Below are positions 1-6,191 of a stretch of DNA of 6,191 bases, one piece after another. Position 1 is the stretch's first letter. Each line of letters begins with the position of its first letter. This DNA comes from Clostridia bacterium. Its GTDB lineage: Bacteria; Bacillota; Clostridia; Christensenellales; Borkfalkiaceae. The notes under the pieces are model-generated. The model saw only the letters and a program-made list of their open reading frames with translations, had not been told where the DNA came from and searched no databases. The stretch covers positions 1 through 6,191 of the forward strand of contig JAGCIP010000210.1 of NCBI GenBank assembly GCA_017648525.1, written 5' to 3'. A program made the translations under genes and the position numbers.

Positions 1-110
1 AAATATCTAAAAATCAACATTCGGAAATGGTTATTCATGGTAAAGATGGGAAAATTCAATATTCCAACAGCTATGGCAACGACCCGTGTCCACCTAAAGA
101 CAAAAAATAA
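1..110 (+). CDS. DUF2188-type small protein, C-terminal end only
   Basis: The start lies before the window. The reading frame begins at base 3, runs open for 35 codons and stops with TAA at 108-110. The tail reads SKNQHSEMVIHGKDGKI followed by a segment ending SYGNDPCPPKDKK. From memory, this matches the end of the short DUF2188 proteins, which finish with a 'VVHGRDGRI...SYGxDPxPPK' pattern after a run like 'A.xIAKNQxSE'. Family members are usually about 70-150 residues, so most of the protein is missing here. Its biochemical role is not established. It points the same way as the hsd genes but is separated from them by 123 bases containing a hairpin, so it is probably a separate transcription unit or an upstream neighbour with partial read-through. 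The family call rests on the tail motif alone. Confidence 0.72.
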   Translation, partial: ISKNQHSEMVIHGKDGKIQYSNSYGNDPCPPKDKK

Positions 111-112
111 AA

Positions 113-136
113 AAAGATTAGCTGGCACTAATCTTT
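113..136. terminator. Hairpin after the DUF2188 gene, possible terminator
   Basis: AAAGATTAG (113-121) and CTAATCTTT (128-136) form a perfect 9-bp stem around the 6-base loop CTGGCA, starting 2 bases after the stop codon of the upstream gene. On the + strand the stem ends in only three T's and is followed by A's, so it is a poor intrinsic terminator for the upstream gene. On the - strand it is followed by a long T-rich run (complement of 101-112), which is the classic form. No - strand gene is visible to its right, so the likelier use is ending or attenuating the upstream + strand gene. The stem is AT-rich and would be weak. Confidence 0.4.
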
Positions 137-137
137 A

Positions 138-179
138 AAAAGTTTATACAGCAAATCCCTTTGTTAATTTGCTACTTTT
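138..179. repeat. Bipartite inverted repeat upstream of hsdR
   Basis: AGCAAAT (150-156) is the reverse complement of ATTTGCT (167-173), with a 10-base centre. Just outside these, AAAAGT (138-143) is the reverse complement of ACTTTT (174-179), with a 6-base bulge TTATAC on the left arm only. Together they give 13 possible base pairs in one hairpin. It lies between the upstream gene and hsdR and overlaps the candidate -35 region. It could be an operator, a second weak terminator (the right arm ends in four T's) or a leader-RNA structure. Chance is possible in such AT-rich sequence. Confidence 0.35.
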
Positions 180-195
180 GTAACTCAATTATAAC
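169..195 (+). promoter_or_regulatory. Weak sigma-A-like promoter candidate for the hsd operon
   Basis: TATAAC at 190-195 matches five of six bases of the -10 consensus and lies 38 bases before the hsdR start codon. The best -35 at a tolerable distance is TTGCTA at 169-174, four of six matches, but the spacer is only 15 bases rather than the usual 17. Another -35-like hexamer, TTGTTA at 161-166, has a spacer of 23, which is too long. The -10 is reasonable and the -35 is poor, so this promoter may be weak, activator-dependent or wrongly placed. Confidence 0.25.
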
Positions 196-222
196 GCATA
201 GCAACAAGAAAGTCAACTAAAA

Positions 223-229
223 AGAGGTG
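223..229 (+). promoter_or_regulatory. Ribosome binding site that fixes the hsdR start
   Basis: AGAGGTG lies before ATG 234, with six bases between the GG and the ATG. A second in-frame ATG at 249 has no purine-rich site at the right distance, so 234 is the preferred start. Confidence 0.75.
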
Positions 230-233
230 TACA

Positions 234-3200
234 ATGTATAGTAGTACAATGTTAGAAAAAAATATTTCTCAAAAAGCAGCAATAGAACTGTTTGAAAAAC
301 TGGGGTATATTTATATATCTCCAGAAGACTGTGCTTTGCAAAGAAAGGGGAATTATAATTGTATTTTACAAGATATATTAAAAGCTCAGCTTAAGAAAAT
401 TAACAGTTATGAATATAACGGTAAGGTTTATCCATTTTCTAATTTTAATATTGATAAAGCTGTAGCTGATTTAGATGCGCCTATTCAAGAAGGACTTGTT
501 GTTGCAAGTGAAAAAGTTTACAACATGCTTGTAATGGGTAGAAGTTATGAAGAGCAAGTAGAGGATAGAAGATTATCATTTGACTTGAAATATGTAGATT
601 GGAATCCCGAAACTTACTTAGAAAATAACGTTTTTCACGTTACACAAGAATTTTCAGTTGATAGTCATACCGGCGAAAATAATGCGCGAGTAGATATCGT
701 TTTATTTGTAAACGGTATTCCTTTTGCTGCAATCGAATGTAAGTCAGGTGTTGTTTCAGTTGACCAAGCAGTAGACCAAAGTATAAGAAATCAAACGGAT
801 TCTTATATCCCTCAATTATTTAAATATACAGCACTTGTTGTTGCAAGCAATAAGAATGAAGTTAAATATGGAACTACTAGAACGAAGAAAAGATTTTTCT
901 CGGTTTGGAACTATCAGAATGATGAAAAAGATTTTATCGAAAATAAAGTAGTAAGCTTAAATCTTGGAAGAGTGCCAACATACCAAGACCATATTTTTAC
1001 GGCAATGTTGGCACCAGATAGATTGTTCGATATCGCAAGATACGTTGTTTTGTTTGATGCAAACGTTAAAAAGGTTTGCAGATATCAACAATTTTATGCC
1101 GTGAGAAATATTGTTGACACCGTAACAAAGTTTGATAAAGACGGTAACCGTCAAAGTGGTATTATTTGGCATACTCAAGGTAGTGGTAAGTCTCTTACGA
1201 TGGTAATGATTGCAAACTATATTCTAACCAATATAAATCCCGGACGTAGTCGAGTAATTATTGTAACCGATAGAAAAGAGTTAGATAAACAAATTGCAAG
1301 AACTTTTAGCAATACCAAGATTAAACCGAGTCGTGCTATAAGCGGAAGAAACCTTGTTGATATTATAAACGAAGGTAAGGCTGACGTTATAACGACGATT
1401 ATTAACAAGTTTAATACAGCAGAAAAAGTAAAAACAAAAGTAGAAGAAAAAGATATATTTATTTTGGTTGACGAATCTCATAGAAGTAACTATGGCGAAT
1501 TGGCGACAAAGATGAGAAGAGTTTTCCCTAATGCTTGTTATATAGGTTTTACGGGAACCCCTCTTATGAAAAACGAGAAAACCGTTATAAAATTTGGTGG
1601 CAACTACATTCATAAATATACTATTAAAGATGGTGTTGACGATAAAGCTATCGTTCCTTTGATTTATGAAGGTAGATTTGTAGAGCAAACGGTTGACTCA
1701 ACAAATATTGATTTGTGGTTTAAGAGAACTTGTAAGAAATTAACTGAAAAACAACAAGATGAATTAAGCCGTAAATGGAGTTCTATTCAAAAGCTTAACA
1801 GTACAAATGCAAGAATTGAAAGAATCGCATTAGATATCGATGAACACTTTACCGATAACATAAAAGCAACAGGCTTCAAGGCTATACTTGCAACGAATTC
1901 TAAATTAGATGCAGTAAGATATTACAATGTTTTCAAACATATTAGTGATTTAGAAGTTGCAGTATGTATTTCTTCTCCAGACACAAGAGAATGGGGCGAG
2001 GACGACGATGAAAGCAATCTTCCAGAAGTTTTGAAGTTCTGGAAAGAAATGATGTCTGACTACAACAATAATCCAGACGATTATGAAGACAGGGTAAAGA
2101 ATAAGTTTTGTGATGGCGATATAGATATTTTAATCGTTTGTTCAAAACTTCTTACTGGATTTGACGCTCCGATATGCCAAGTTCTTTATATTGATAAGCA
2201 ATTAAAAGAACACGGTTTGTTGCAAGCAATTGCAAGAACAAACCGACTTTATGACGGTAAAGATTACGGTTTAATTGTAGACTATAGAGGGCTTTTACCT
2301 AATCTAAACTATGCTATGGGTGTTTATTCTGGCGAAGGTGGATTAGACGCATTTGATACTAAAGATTTATCAGGCTTGATAACAGATGTGTTGAGCGCTG
2401 TGGCTGAAGTAAGACAAGCTTATTCTAATCTTGAAAGTAACTTTACAAGTATAGTTAATAAACTTGACGTGGAAGAGTATGAAACTTTCCTTGAAAAAGA
2501 TGAAGTTATAAGACAAAAATTCTATAACGACTTATGTGAGTTTGGCAAAAAGTTATCGTTAATACTTAGTAGTGAAAATGCTTATTCAGCAATAGCAGAC
2601 AATAACCCGCAAGAGATAACCACATACAAAGATAAATTTGTTTTCTACTCAAAACTTAGAGTAATGGTTAAGAAGAGATGTGCTGAAACTATTGACAATA
2701 AAGATTACGAAAATGAAATGCGTAACTTGTTGGACAAGCATATGTCGGTTGTAGGGTTAAGAGTTCTTACTAAACCTATTGATATAATGGATAAAGGAGA
2801 ACTTGAAAAAGAGATAGAAGAGCTTGGAAGTAAGGCATCTAAAGCAGATGCAATTAGACACAACCTAAGCAAAAACATTTCTATCAATAGAGATAGCAAC
2901 CCTGCTTATTATGATAGTTTCTCAAAGAGAATAGAAGACGTTCTTAGACAATACAAAGATAGAGTGATAAGCGACGCAGAATATTTACAAGCAATGAAGG
3001 ATATACTTGCTGACTTTAGAGCAAATAAGAGTGGTGTTACTTATCCAGAAGCAGTTAAACAAAACGTTCACGCTCAAGCGTTTTATGGCGTAATACTTCC
3101 GATAATCAATGAAGTTGCGGATTTTGATATCAACTTAATAGGCGAAGTCGCTTTGGATATAGCCGATATTATTGAAAGATGCACGAAAGTTGACTGGGAA

Positions 3201-3344
3201 AATAACGTAAACATTCATAACGAAATCGCTCAAGAAATTGACGACTTGTTCTGGGGTTATGAAAAGAAAGGATTAAAACTTCCTTATGAACAAGTAGAGA
3301 AAATCATAGAAAACGTTAAAACTGTTGCAGTAAAGAGGTTTTAA
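234..3344 (+). CDS. hsdR: Type I restriction endonuclease subunit R (HsdR)
   Basis: Motor and nuclease subunit of a type I restriction-modification complex. It binds the HsdM2-HsdS core, pulls DNA past it using ATP and cuts unmethylated DNA far from the recognition site. The 1036 residues are a normal, intact length for HsdR. The N-terminal nuclease domain shows a PD-(D/E)xK site: D154 in RVDIVLFVNG, E168-C-K170, then the QxxxY motif at Q194-Y198 that marks HsdR nucleases. The SF2 helicase domains follow: HTQGSGKS Walker A at 313-320 (K319), VTDRKELDKQ motif Ia near 344-353, DESH Walker B at 413-416, GFTGTP motif III at 438-443, LLTGFDAP at 639-646 and QAIARTNR motif VI at 664-671. The C-terminal third (about 710-1036) is helical, as expected for the part that docks on HsdM. 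The ATG at 234 is chosen for its ribosome binding site. It is the first gene of the operon and its stop lies 2 bases before the next start. All key residues are present, so it should be active. Confidence 0.97.
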   Translation: MYSSTMLEKNISQKAAIELFEKLGYIYISPEDCALQRKGNYNCILQDILKAQLKKINSYEYNGKVYPFSNFNIDKAVADLDAPIQEGLVVASEKVYNMLVMGRSYEEQVEDRRLSFDLKYVDWNPETYLENNVFHVTQEFSVDSHTGENNARVDIVLFVNGIPFAAIECKSGVVSVDQAVDQSIRNQTDSYIPQLFKYTALVVASNKNEVKYGTTRTKKRFFSVWNYQNDEKDFIENKVVSLNLGRVPTYQDHIFTAMLAPDRLFDIARYVVLFDANVKKVCRYQQFYAVRNIVDTVTKFDKDGNRQSGIIWHTQGSGKSLTMVMIANYILTNINPGRSRVIIVTDRKELDKQIARTFSNTKIKPSRAISGRNLVDIINEGKADVITTIINKFNTAEKVKTKVEEKDIFILVDESHRSNYGELATKMRRVFPNACYIGFTGTPLMKNEKTVIKFGGNYIHKYTIKDGVDDKAIVPLIYEGRFVEQTVDSTNIDLWFKRTCKKLTEKQQDELSRKWSSIQKLNSTNARIERIALDIDEHFTDNIKATGFKAILATNSKLDAVRYYNVFKHISDLEVAVCISSPDTREWGEDDDESNLPEVLKFWKEMMSDYNNNPDDYEDRVKNKFCDGDIDILIVCSKLLTGFDAPICQVLYIDKQLKEHGLLQAIARTNRLYDGKDYGLIVDYRGLLPNLNYAMGVYSGEGGLDAFDTKDLSGLITDVLSAVAEVRQAYSNLESNFTSIVNKLDVEEYETFLEKDEVIRQKFYNDLCEFGKKLSLILSSENAYSAIADNNPQEITTYKDKFVFYSKLRVMVKKRCAETIDNKDYENEMRNLLDKHMSVVGLRVLTKPIDIMDKGELEKEIEELGSKASKADAIRHNLSKNISINRDSNPAYYDSFSKRIEDVLRQYKDRVISDAEYLQAMKDILADFRANKSGVTYPEAVKQNVHAQAFYGVILPIINEVADFDINLIGEVALDIADIIERCTKVDWENNVNIHNEIAQEIDDLFWGYEKKGLKLPYEQVEKIIENVKTVAVKRF
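3332..3338 (+). promoter_or_regulatory. Ribosome binding site for the metallopeptidase, inside hsdR
   Basis: AAAGAGG lies within the last codons of hsdR, eight bases before ATG 3347. Ribosomes finishing hsdR at 3344 would be almost on the next start, which favours coupled translation. Confidence 0.7.
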
Positions 3345-3346
3345 TT

Positions 3347-4066
3347 ATGAGATATGAGTTTTCTTATAACGGCAAAGTAATTTCTTACGAGATTATACGT
3401 AAACCCGTTAAAAACATAAATATAAGAGTTAAACCAAGTGGTGAAGTTTTCGTATCCTGTAATGAAAACGTAGACAACAAAACGATTGAACTATTAATGA
3501 TTAAAAGAGCGAACTGGCTTATAAACACGATAGAGCAATTTAAGGTTAACCTAATAGAATTTACAGATGCAAACTTAAAACTAGTTGACGGCGAAGAATT
3601 ACTTTTGTTGGGAAAAGTTCTACGAATAAAAAACGTAGAAGCGGAAGAATTTAAGGTGGATTATGATAACAATTATTTGTATATCTATCGTCCAAAACAA
3701 AGGGGAGTAAAAACAAAGTTTAACGAATGGTATTCAAAGTTTATGATGGACAAGTTTACTGAAATGGTAGACCAGTCCTATGTAAGATTCCAAAAATATG
3801 GTATAGCAAAACCGACGGTTATCTATAAAAACATGCGAACAAGATGGGGAACATGTAATATAGATAAAAAGGTAATAACACTTAATACTCAATTATTAAA
3901 AGTTGACCCATTTTTAACGGAATACGTGATTTGCCATGAACTAACACACTTAAAACATAGAAATCACAACAAAGATTTTTATTCGTTTTTAACATCAATC
4001 GTTCCAGATTGGAAACAAAGAGAAAAAATACTAAACAATATATTTATCAATGTAATTGGAGGATAA
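3347..4066 (+). CDS. YgjP-like (DUF45, 'M48 family') zinc metallopeptidase
   Basis: Predicted 239-residue cytoplasmic zinc metallopeptidase of the YgjP-like family (DUF45, related to SprT/WLM-type zincins). Residues 1 to about 115 form a beta-rich N-terminal region with the family-typical IRVKPSGEVFVSC stretch (26-38). The C-terminal part is the catalytic domain: RTRWGTC at 164-170 is the hallmark (usually RWGSC), followed by ITLNTQLL and then CHELTHLKHRNHNKDF at 196-211. H197 and H201 are zinc ligands, E198 is the catalytic base, and H207 is the probable third ligand (H204 is an alternative). There is no signal peptide or membrane segment. The length is normal for the family and all active-site residues are present. 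It begins 2 bases after hsdR and ends 4 bases before hsdM, so it is co-transcribed with the R-M genes. Its substrate is unknown. As I recall, relatives often lie beside hsdR, which hints at a function linked to the restriction complex, but that is inference. Confidence 0.93.
   Translation: MRYEFSYNGKVISYEIIRKPVKNINIRVKPSGEVFVSCNENVDNKTIELLMIKRANWLINTIEQFKVNLIEFTDANLKLVDGEELLLLGKVLRIKNVEAEEFKVDYDNNYLYIYRPKQRGVKTKFNEWYSKFMMDKFTEMVDQSYVRFQKYGIAKPTVIYKNMRTRWGTCNIDKKVITLNTQLLKVDPFLTEYVICHELTHLKHRNHNKDFYSFLTSIVPDWKQREKILNNIFINVIGG
4058..4062 (+). promoter_or_regulatory. Ribosome binding site that fixes the hsdM start
   Basis: GGAGG sits eight bases before ATG 4071 and is built from the final Gly-Gly codons of the metallopeptidase gene. 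An in-frame TTG at 4056 overlaps this site and so cannot be the start it serves. This makes ATG 4071 the true start and removes five spurious residues. Confidence 0.85.
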
Positions 4067-4070
4067 TAAA

Positions 4071-5582
4071 ATGACGACGAAAGAAGATATTCAAAAAGTG
4101 TTATGGAATGCTGCTGGTAGTTTTAGAGGTAAAATTGATAGCGGTAAATATAAAGATTACATCTTGTCAATGCTTTTCGTAAAGTATTTGAGTGATGCAA
4201 TCAAAGAAACGAAAGAAGAACTCGAAAAGAAATATGGTGGAGACCAAGAAAGAATTCAACGTGCTTTGCAAAGAGGTAGATTCTTTGTTCCCGAAGAAGC
4301 AACTTTTGACTACTTATATGCAAACAAAAAAGCTCCTGATATCGGTTCTAAGATCAACATTGCATTAAAAGCTATTGAAAATGCAAATGGTGGCAAATTA
4401 AGAAACATATTCGGTCAAATCGACTTTAACTCGCAAGAATTAGGCGACAACAAGGAAAAGGTTGCACTTCTTAGTAACTTCTTAGAAGATTTCAACTCTA
4501 TCGATTTAAGACCTGCACAATTAGAAGGTGTTGACGAAATCGGTAACGCCTATATGTATATGCTTGCAGTGTTTGCAAGTGATGCAGGGAAGAAAGGCGG
4601 GGAGTTTTATACCCCAGAACAAGTTTCAGAAATTCTTGCTAGAATCGTTGAGCCTAAAGAAAACGATAGAATTTATGACGGTGCTTGTGGTTCTGGTTCT
4701 TTGCTTGTTAAAGCTTTTAATCAAGTTCCTAATAAAAAGGCTCAAATTTACGGACAAGAAAGAAACTTCCAAACTTGGGGTTTGTGTCGTATGAATATGT
4801 TTATTCACGATATAGACGATGCTATCATCTATCAAGGTGATACGATTGCTAACCCTCAAAACGTGGAAGATGGCAAGCTAATGCAGTTCCAATGTATCGT
4901 TGCAAATCCTCCGTTCTCGCTTGATAAGTGGGCTAATGGCTATGCTGCTGATAGCAACGATAAAGACTTCAAGATGAGTAAGGAACTTGACCCTTATAAG
5001 CGTTTTGATTGGGGTGTTCCTCCTAAGAGTAAAGGTGACTATGCGTTTATTCTTCATATGTTACATTGCTTAGACGGAAACAATGGTCGTATGGCTATCA
5101 TTATGCCTCATGGTGTTCTTTTCCGTGGCGCAAGTGAAGGGGAAATCAGAAAGAAACTTATTGACCTTAATTTGTTAGACGCTATTATTGGCTTACCCGC
5201 AAACCTTTTCTACGGTACGTCTATTCCTGCATGTATCCTTGTGTTTAAGAAGGGTAGAACAAGTAGAGACGTTCTCTTTATTGATGCTTCTAAAGAATTT
5301 GAACAAGGCAAAAACCAAAACAAATTAAGACCTGAAGACATTGATAGTATCGTAAATACTTATAAATCAAGAGTTGAAAAAGATAAGTATAGCCACATTG
5401 CAACTCTTGACGAAATTAAAGAGAACGATTACAACTTAAATATTCCTCGTTACGTTGATACTTTCGAAGAAGAAGAGCAAATCGATATCCATGCTGTTAT
5501 GGCAGAAATTAAAGATTTAGAAGCAAAGCGTGCCGAACTTGATAAAGAAATAGAGGTATATCTTAAGGAATTAGGATTGTAA
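4071..5582 (+). CDS. hsdM: Type I DNA adenine-N6 methyltransferase subunit M (HsdM)
   Basis: Modification subunit. Two copies join one HsdS and transfer a methyl group from S-adenosylmethionine to the N6 of adenine in each half of the recognition site. The protein is 503 residues from ATG 4071, a normal size. Residues about 4-150 are the helical HsdM N-terminal domain, starting with an IQKVLWNAAGSFRG segment and the KYKDYILSMLFVKYLSD helix, which reads hemimethylation state in characterised relatives. The catalytic domain follows: GEFYTP motif X at 177-182, DGACGSGSLL motif I (SAM binding) at 203-212, and ANPPFS at 278-283 with the NPPF catalytic motif IV of gamma-type adenine methyltransferases. 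The acidic, Glu/Lys-rich C-terminus (about 464-503) looks like a coiled coil that would pack against HsdS. The stop codon overlaps the ribosome binding site of hsdS. No defects are seen. Confidence 0.97.
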   Translation: MTTKEDIQKVLWNAAGSFRGKIDSGKYKDYILSMLFVKYLSDAIKETKEELEKKYGGDQERIQRALQRGRFFVPEEATFDYLYANKKAPDIGSKINIALKAIENANGGKLRNIFGQIDFNSQELGDNKEKVALLSNFLEDFNSIDLRPAQLEGVDEIGNAYMYMLAVFASDAGKKGGEFYTPEQVSEILARIVEPKENDRIYDGACGSGSLLVKAFNQVPNKKAQIYGQERNFQTWGLCRMNMFIHDIDDAIIYQGDTIANPQNVEDGKLMQFQCIVANPPFSLDKWANGYAADSNDKDFKMSKELDPYKRFDWGVPPKSKGDYAFILHMLHCLDGNNGRMAIIMPHGVLFRGASEGEIRKKLIDLNLLDAIIGLPANLFYGTSIPACILVFKKGRTSRDVLFIDASKEFEQGKNQNKLRPEDIDSIVNTYKSRVEKDKYSHIATLDEIKENDYNLNIPRYVDTFEEEEQIDIHAVMAEIKDLEAKRAELDKEIEVYLKELGL

Positions 5583-5587
5583 GGAGG
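5581..5587 (+). promoter_or_regulatory. Strong ribosome binding site for hsdS
   Basis: AAGGAGG begins inside the TAA stop of hsdM and lies nine bases before ATG 5597. A nearer ATG at 5590 is only two bases away and opens a frame of just nine codons, so 5597 is the start this site serves. Confidence 0.85.
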
Positions 5588-5596
5588 GGATGACTA

Positions 5597-6191
5597 ATGA
5601 GCGAAAAAAACGACAATAAAGTCCCTAATGTTCCCAATTTGAGATTTAGTTCAAGTATATTAGATTGGGAGTTGAAACCGATTACCACTTTAATAGAAGA
5701 ATGTTCAGAAACAACTTCTAACTTTGAAAAGTACCCATTATATAGTTTTACTATTGAAGATGGCGTTGTTCCTAAAAGCGAACGCTATGAGCGCAGTTTT
5801 CTTGTAAAAAAAGATGGGGATTCATTTAAGGTTGTCAAATATAATAACTTCGTAATGAATCCTATGAATTTAAGATTTGGTGCAATCAGTTATAGTAAAG
5901 TTAAAAACGATGTTTCCGTGTCAGGATATTACAATATTTTTAATATAGATAACGCGCAATGTAACGATTATTGGGAAGCATTATTTCGTAGAACAAAAAC
6001 ATTACAACTATATGACTCTGTTGCAACTGGTTCGCTTCTAGAGAAGAAAAGAGTTCATTTTTCGCAATTTAGGAGTTTAAAATTTTATATCCCTGAATAC
6101 AATGAGCGAATAAAAATTTCTTTATTCTTCTCAAAAATCAATGAACGTATTGATACCCAAAGCAAAATCATTGAGGATTTGGAATTAGTTA
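5597..6191 (+). CDS. hsdS: Type I specificity subunit S (HsdS), 5' part, cut by window end
   Basis: DNA-recognition subunit that sets the target sequence for both methylation and cleavage. The frame from ATG 5597 is open for 198 codons to the window edge; a full HsdS is about 400 residues, so roughly half is visible. It begins MSEKNDNKVPNVPNLRF and then DWELKPITTLIEE, matching the usual 'VPKLRF...WexkkLgdli' HsdS opening. Residues about 25-150 are the first target recognition domain, including VKYNNFVMNPMNLRFGAIS (80-98) and TGSLLEKKRVHFSQF (144-158). After FYIPEYNERIKISLFFSKINERI (163-185) the conserved central helix begins and is still running at residue 198. The second recognition domain and second helix lie beyond the window. 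The target sequence cannot be read from this. It is coupled to hsdM by the overlapping ribosome binding site. Whether the gene is complete downstream is unknown. Confidence 0.92.
   Translation, partial: MSEKNDNKVPNVPNLRFSSSILDWELKPITTLIEECSETTSNFEKYPLYSFTIEDGVVPKSERYERSFLVKKDGDSFKVVKYNNFVMNPMNLRFGAISYSKVKNDVSVSGYYNIFNIDNAQCNDYWEALFRRTKTLQLYDSVATGSLLEKKRVHFSQFRSLKFYIPEYNERIKISLFFSKINERIDTQSKIIEDLELV

Noticed and set aside
1..141. Alternative frame 1 reading through 1-141
   Set aside because: It is open but translates to a Lys/Thr-rich peptide with no family resemblance, runs through the hairpin, and competes with frame 3, whose tail matches DUF2188.
111..233. CRISPR array, tRNA or riboswitch in the intergenic gap
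   Set aside because: There are no spaced direct repeats, no tRNA-like arm set and no recognisable aptamer core; only the two hairpins and the promoter and ribosome binding site candidates are present.
957..2899. Several - strand open frames of 63-135 codons inside hsdR
   Set aside because: They lie antisense to a complete, motif-rich HsdR, have no ribosome binding sites I can see and encode low-complexity Ser/Ile/Leu/Phe-rich peptides typical of antisense shadows.
4056..4070. TTG start giving HsdM five extra N-terminal residues (MEDNK)
   Set aside because: The TTG overlaps the GGAGG ribosome binding site that serves ATG 4071, and HsdM proteins typically begin near the MTTKEDIQ position.
4528..4859. 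An overlapping + frame (4528-4794) and a - frame (4626-4859) inside hsdM
   Set aside because: Both cover the SAM-binding region of an intact HsdM and show no recognisable motif or start signal of their own.
5590..5619. ATG at 5590 opening a nine-codon frame before hsdS
   Set aside because: It is only two bases from the AAGGAGG site and ends at once; the ATG at 5597 has proper spacing and the HsdS frame.

Overview
The window is an AT-rich bacterial segment carrying most of a type I restriction-modification operon, read entirely on the + strand. The A/T-rich codon use, strong AGGAGG-like ribosome binding sites and tight gene packing suggest a low-GC Bacillota-like bacterium, perhaps an uncultivated gut Clostridia-type lineage. 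That is an inference from style; no taxonomic marker is present. TGA is not needed as a sense codon, so the standard bacterial code fits.

Layout: (1) bases 1-110 hold the last 35 codons of a small DUF2188-type protein. (2) Bases 111-233 are the only intergenic stretch. They contain a 9-bp perfect hairpin, a second bipartite inverted repeat, a weak promoter candidate and the hsdR ribosome binding site. (3) 234-3344 is hsdR, the restriction/translocation subunit. (4) 3347-4066 is a YgjP-like (DUF45 / 'M48 family') zinc metallopeptidase. (5) 4071-5582 is hsdM, the adenine-N6 methyltransferase subunit. (6) 5597 to the window end is the 5' half of hsdS, the specificity subunit, cut off by the window edge after the first target recognition domain and the start of the conserved helix.

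The four genes from hsdR to hsdS are separated by 2, 4 and 14 bases. Each internal ribosome binding site lies within or touches the end of the previous gene, so they are almost certainly one transcript with translational coupling. HsdM2-HsdS should form the modification enzyme. Adding HsdR should give the complete endonuclease, which translocates unmethylated DNA with ATP and cuts it at a distance.

The feature most worth attention is the metallopeptidase placed between the nuclease and methyltransferase genes. Its catalytic motif is complete, and its position suggests a job tied to the R-M complex, for example turnover of a subunit. The sequence alone cannot show that. Nothing else in the window looks like a wholly new system.
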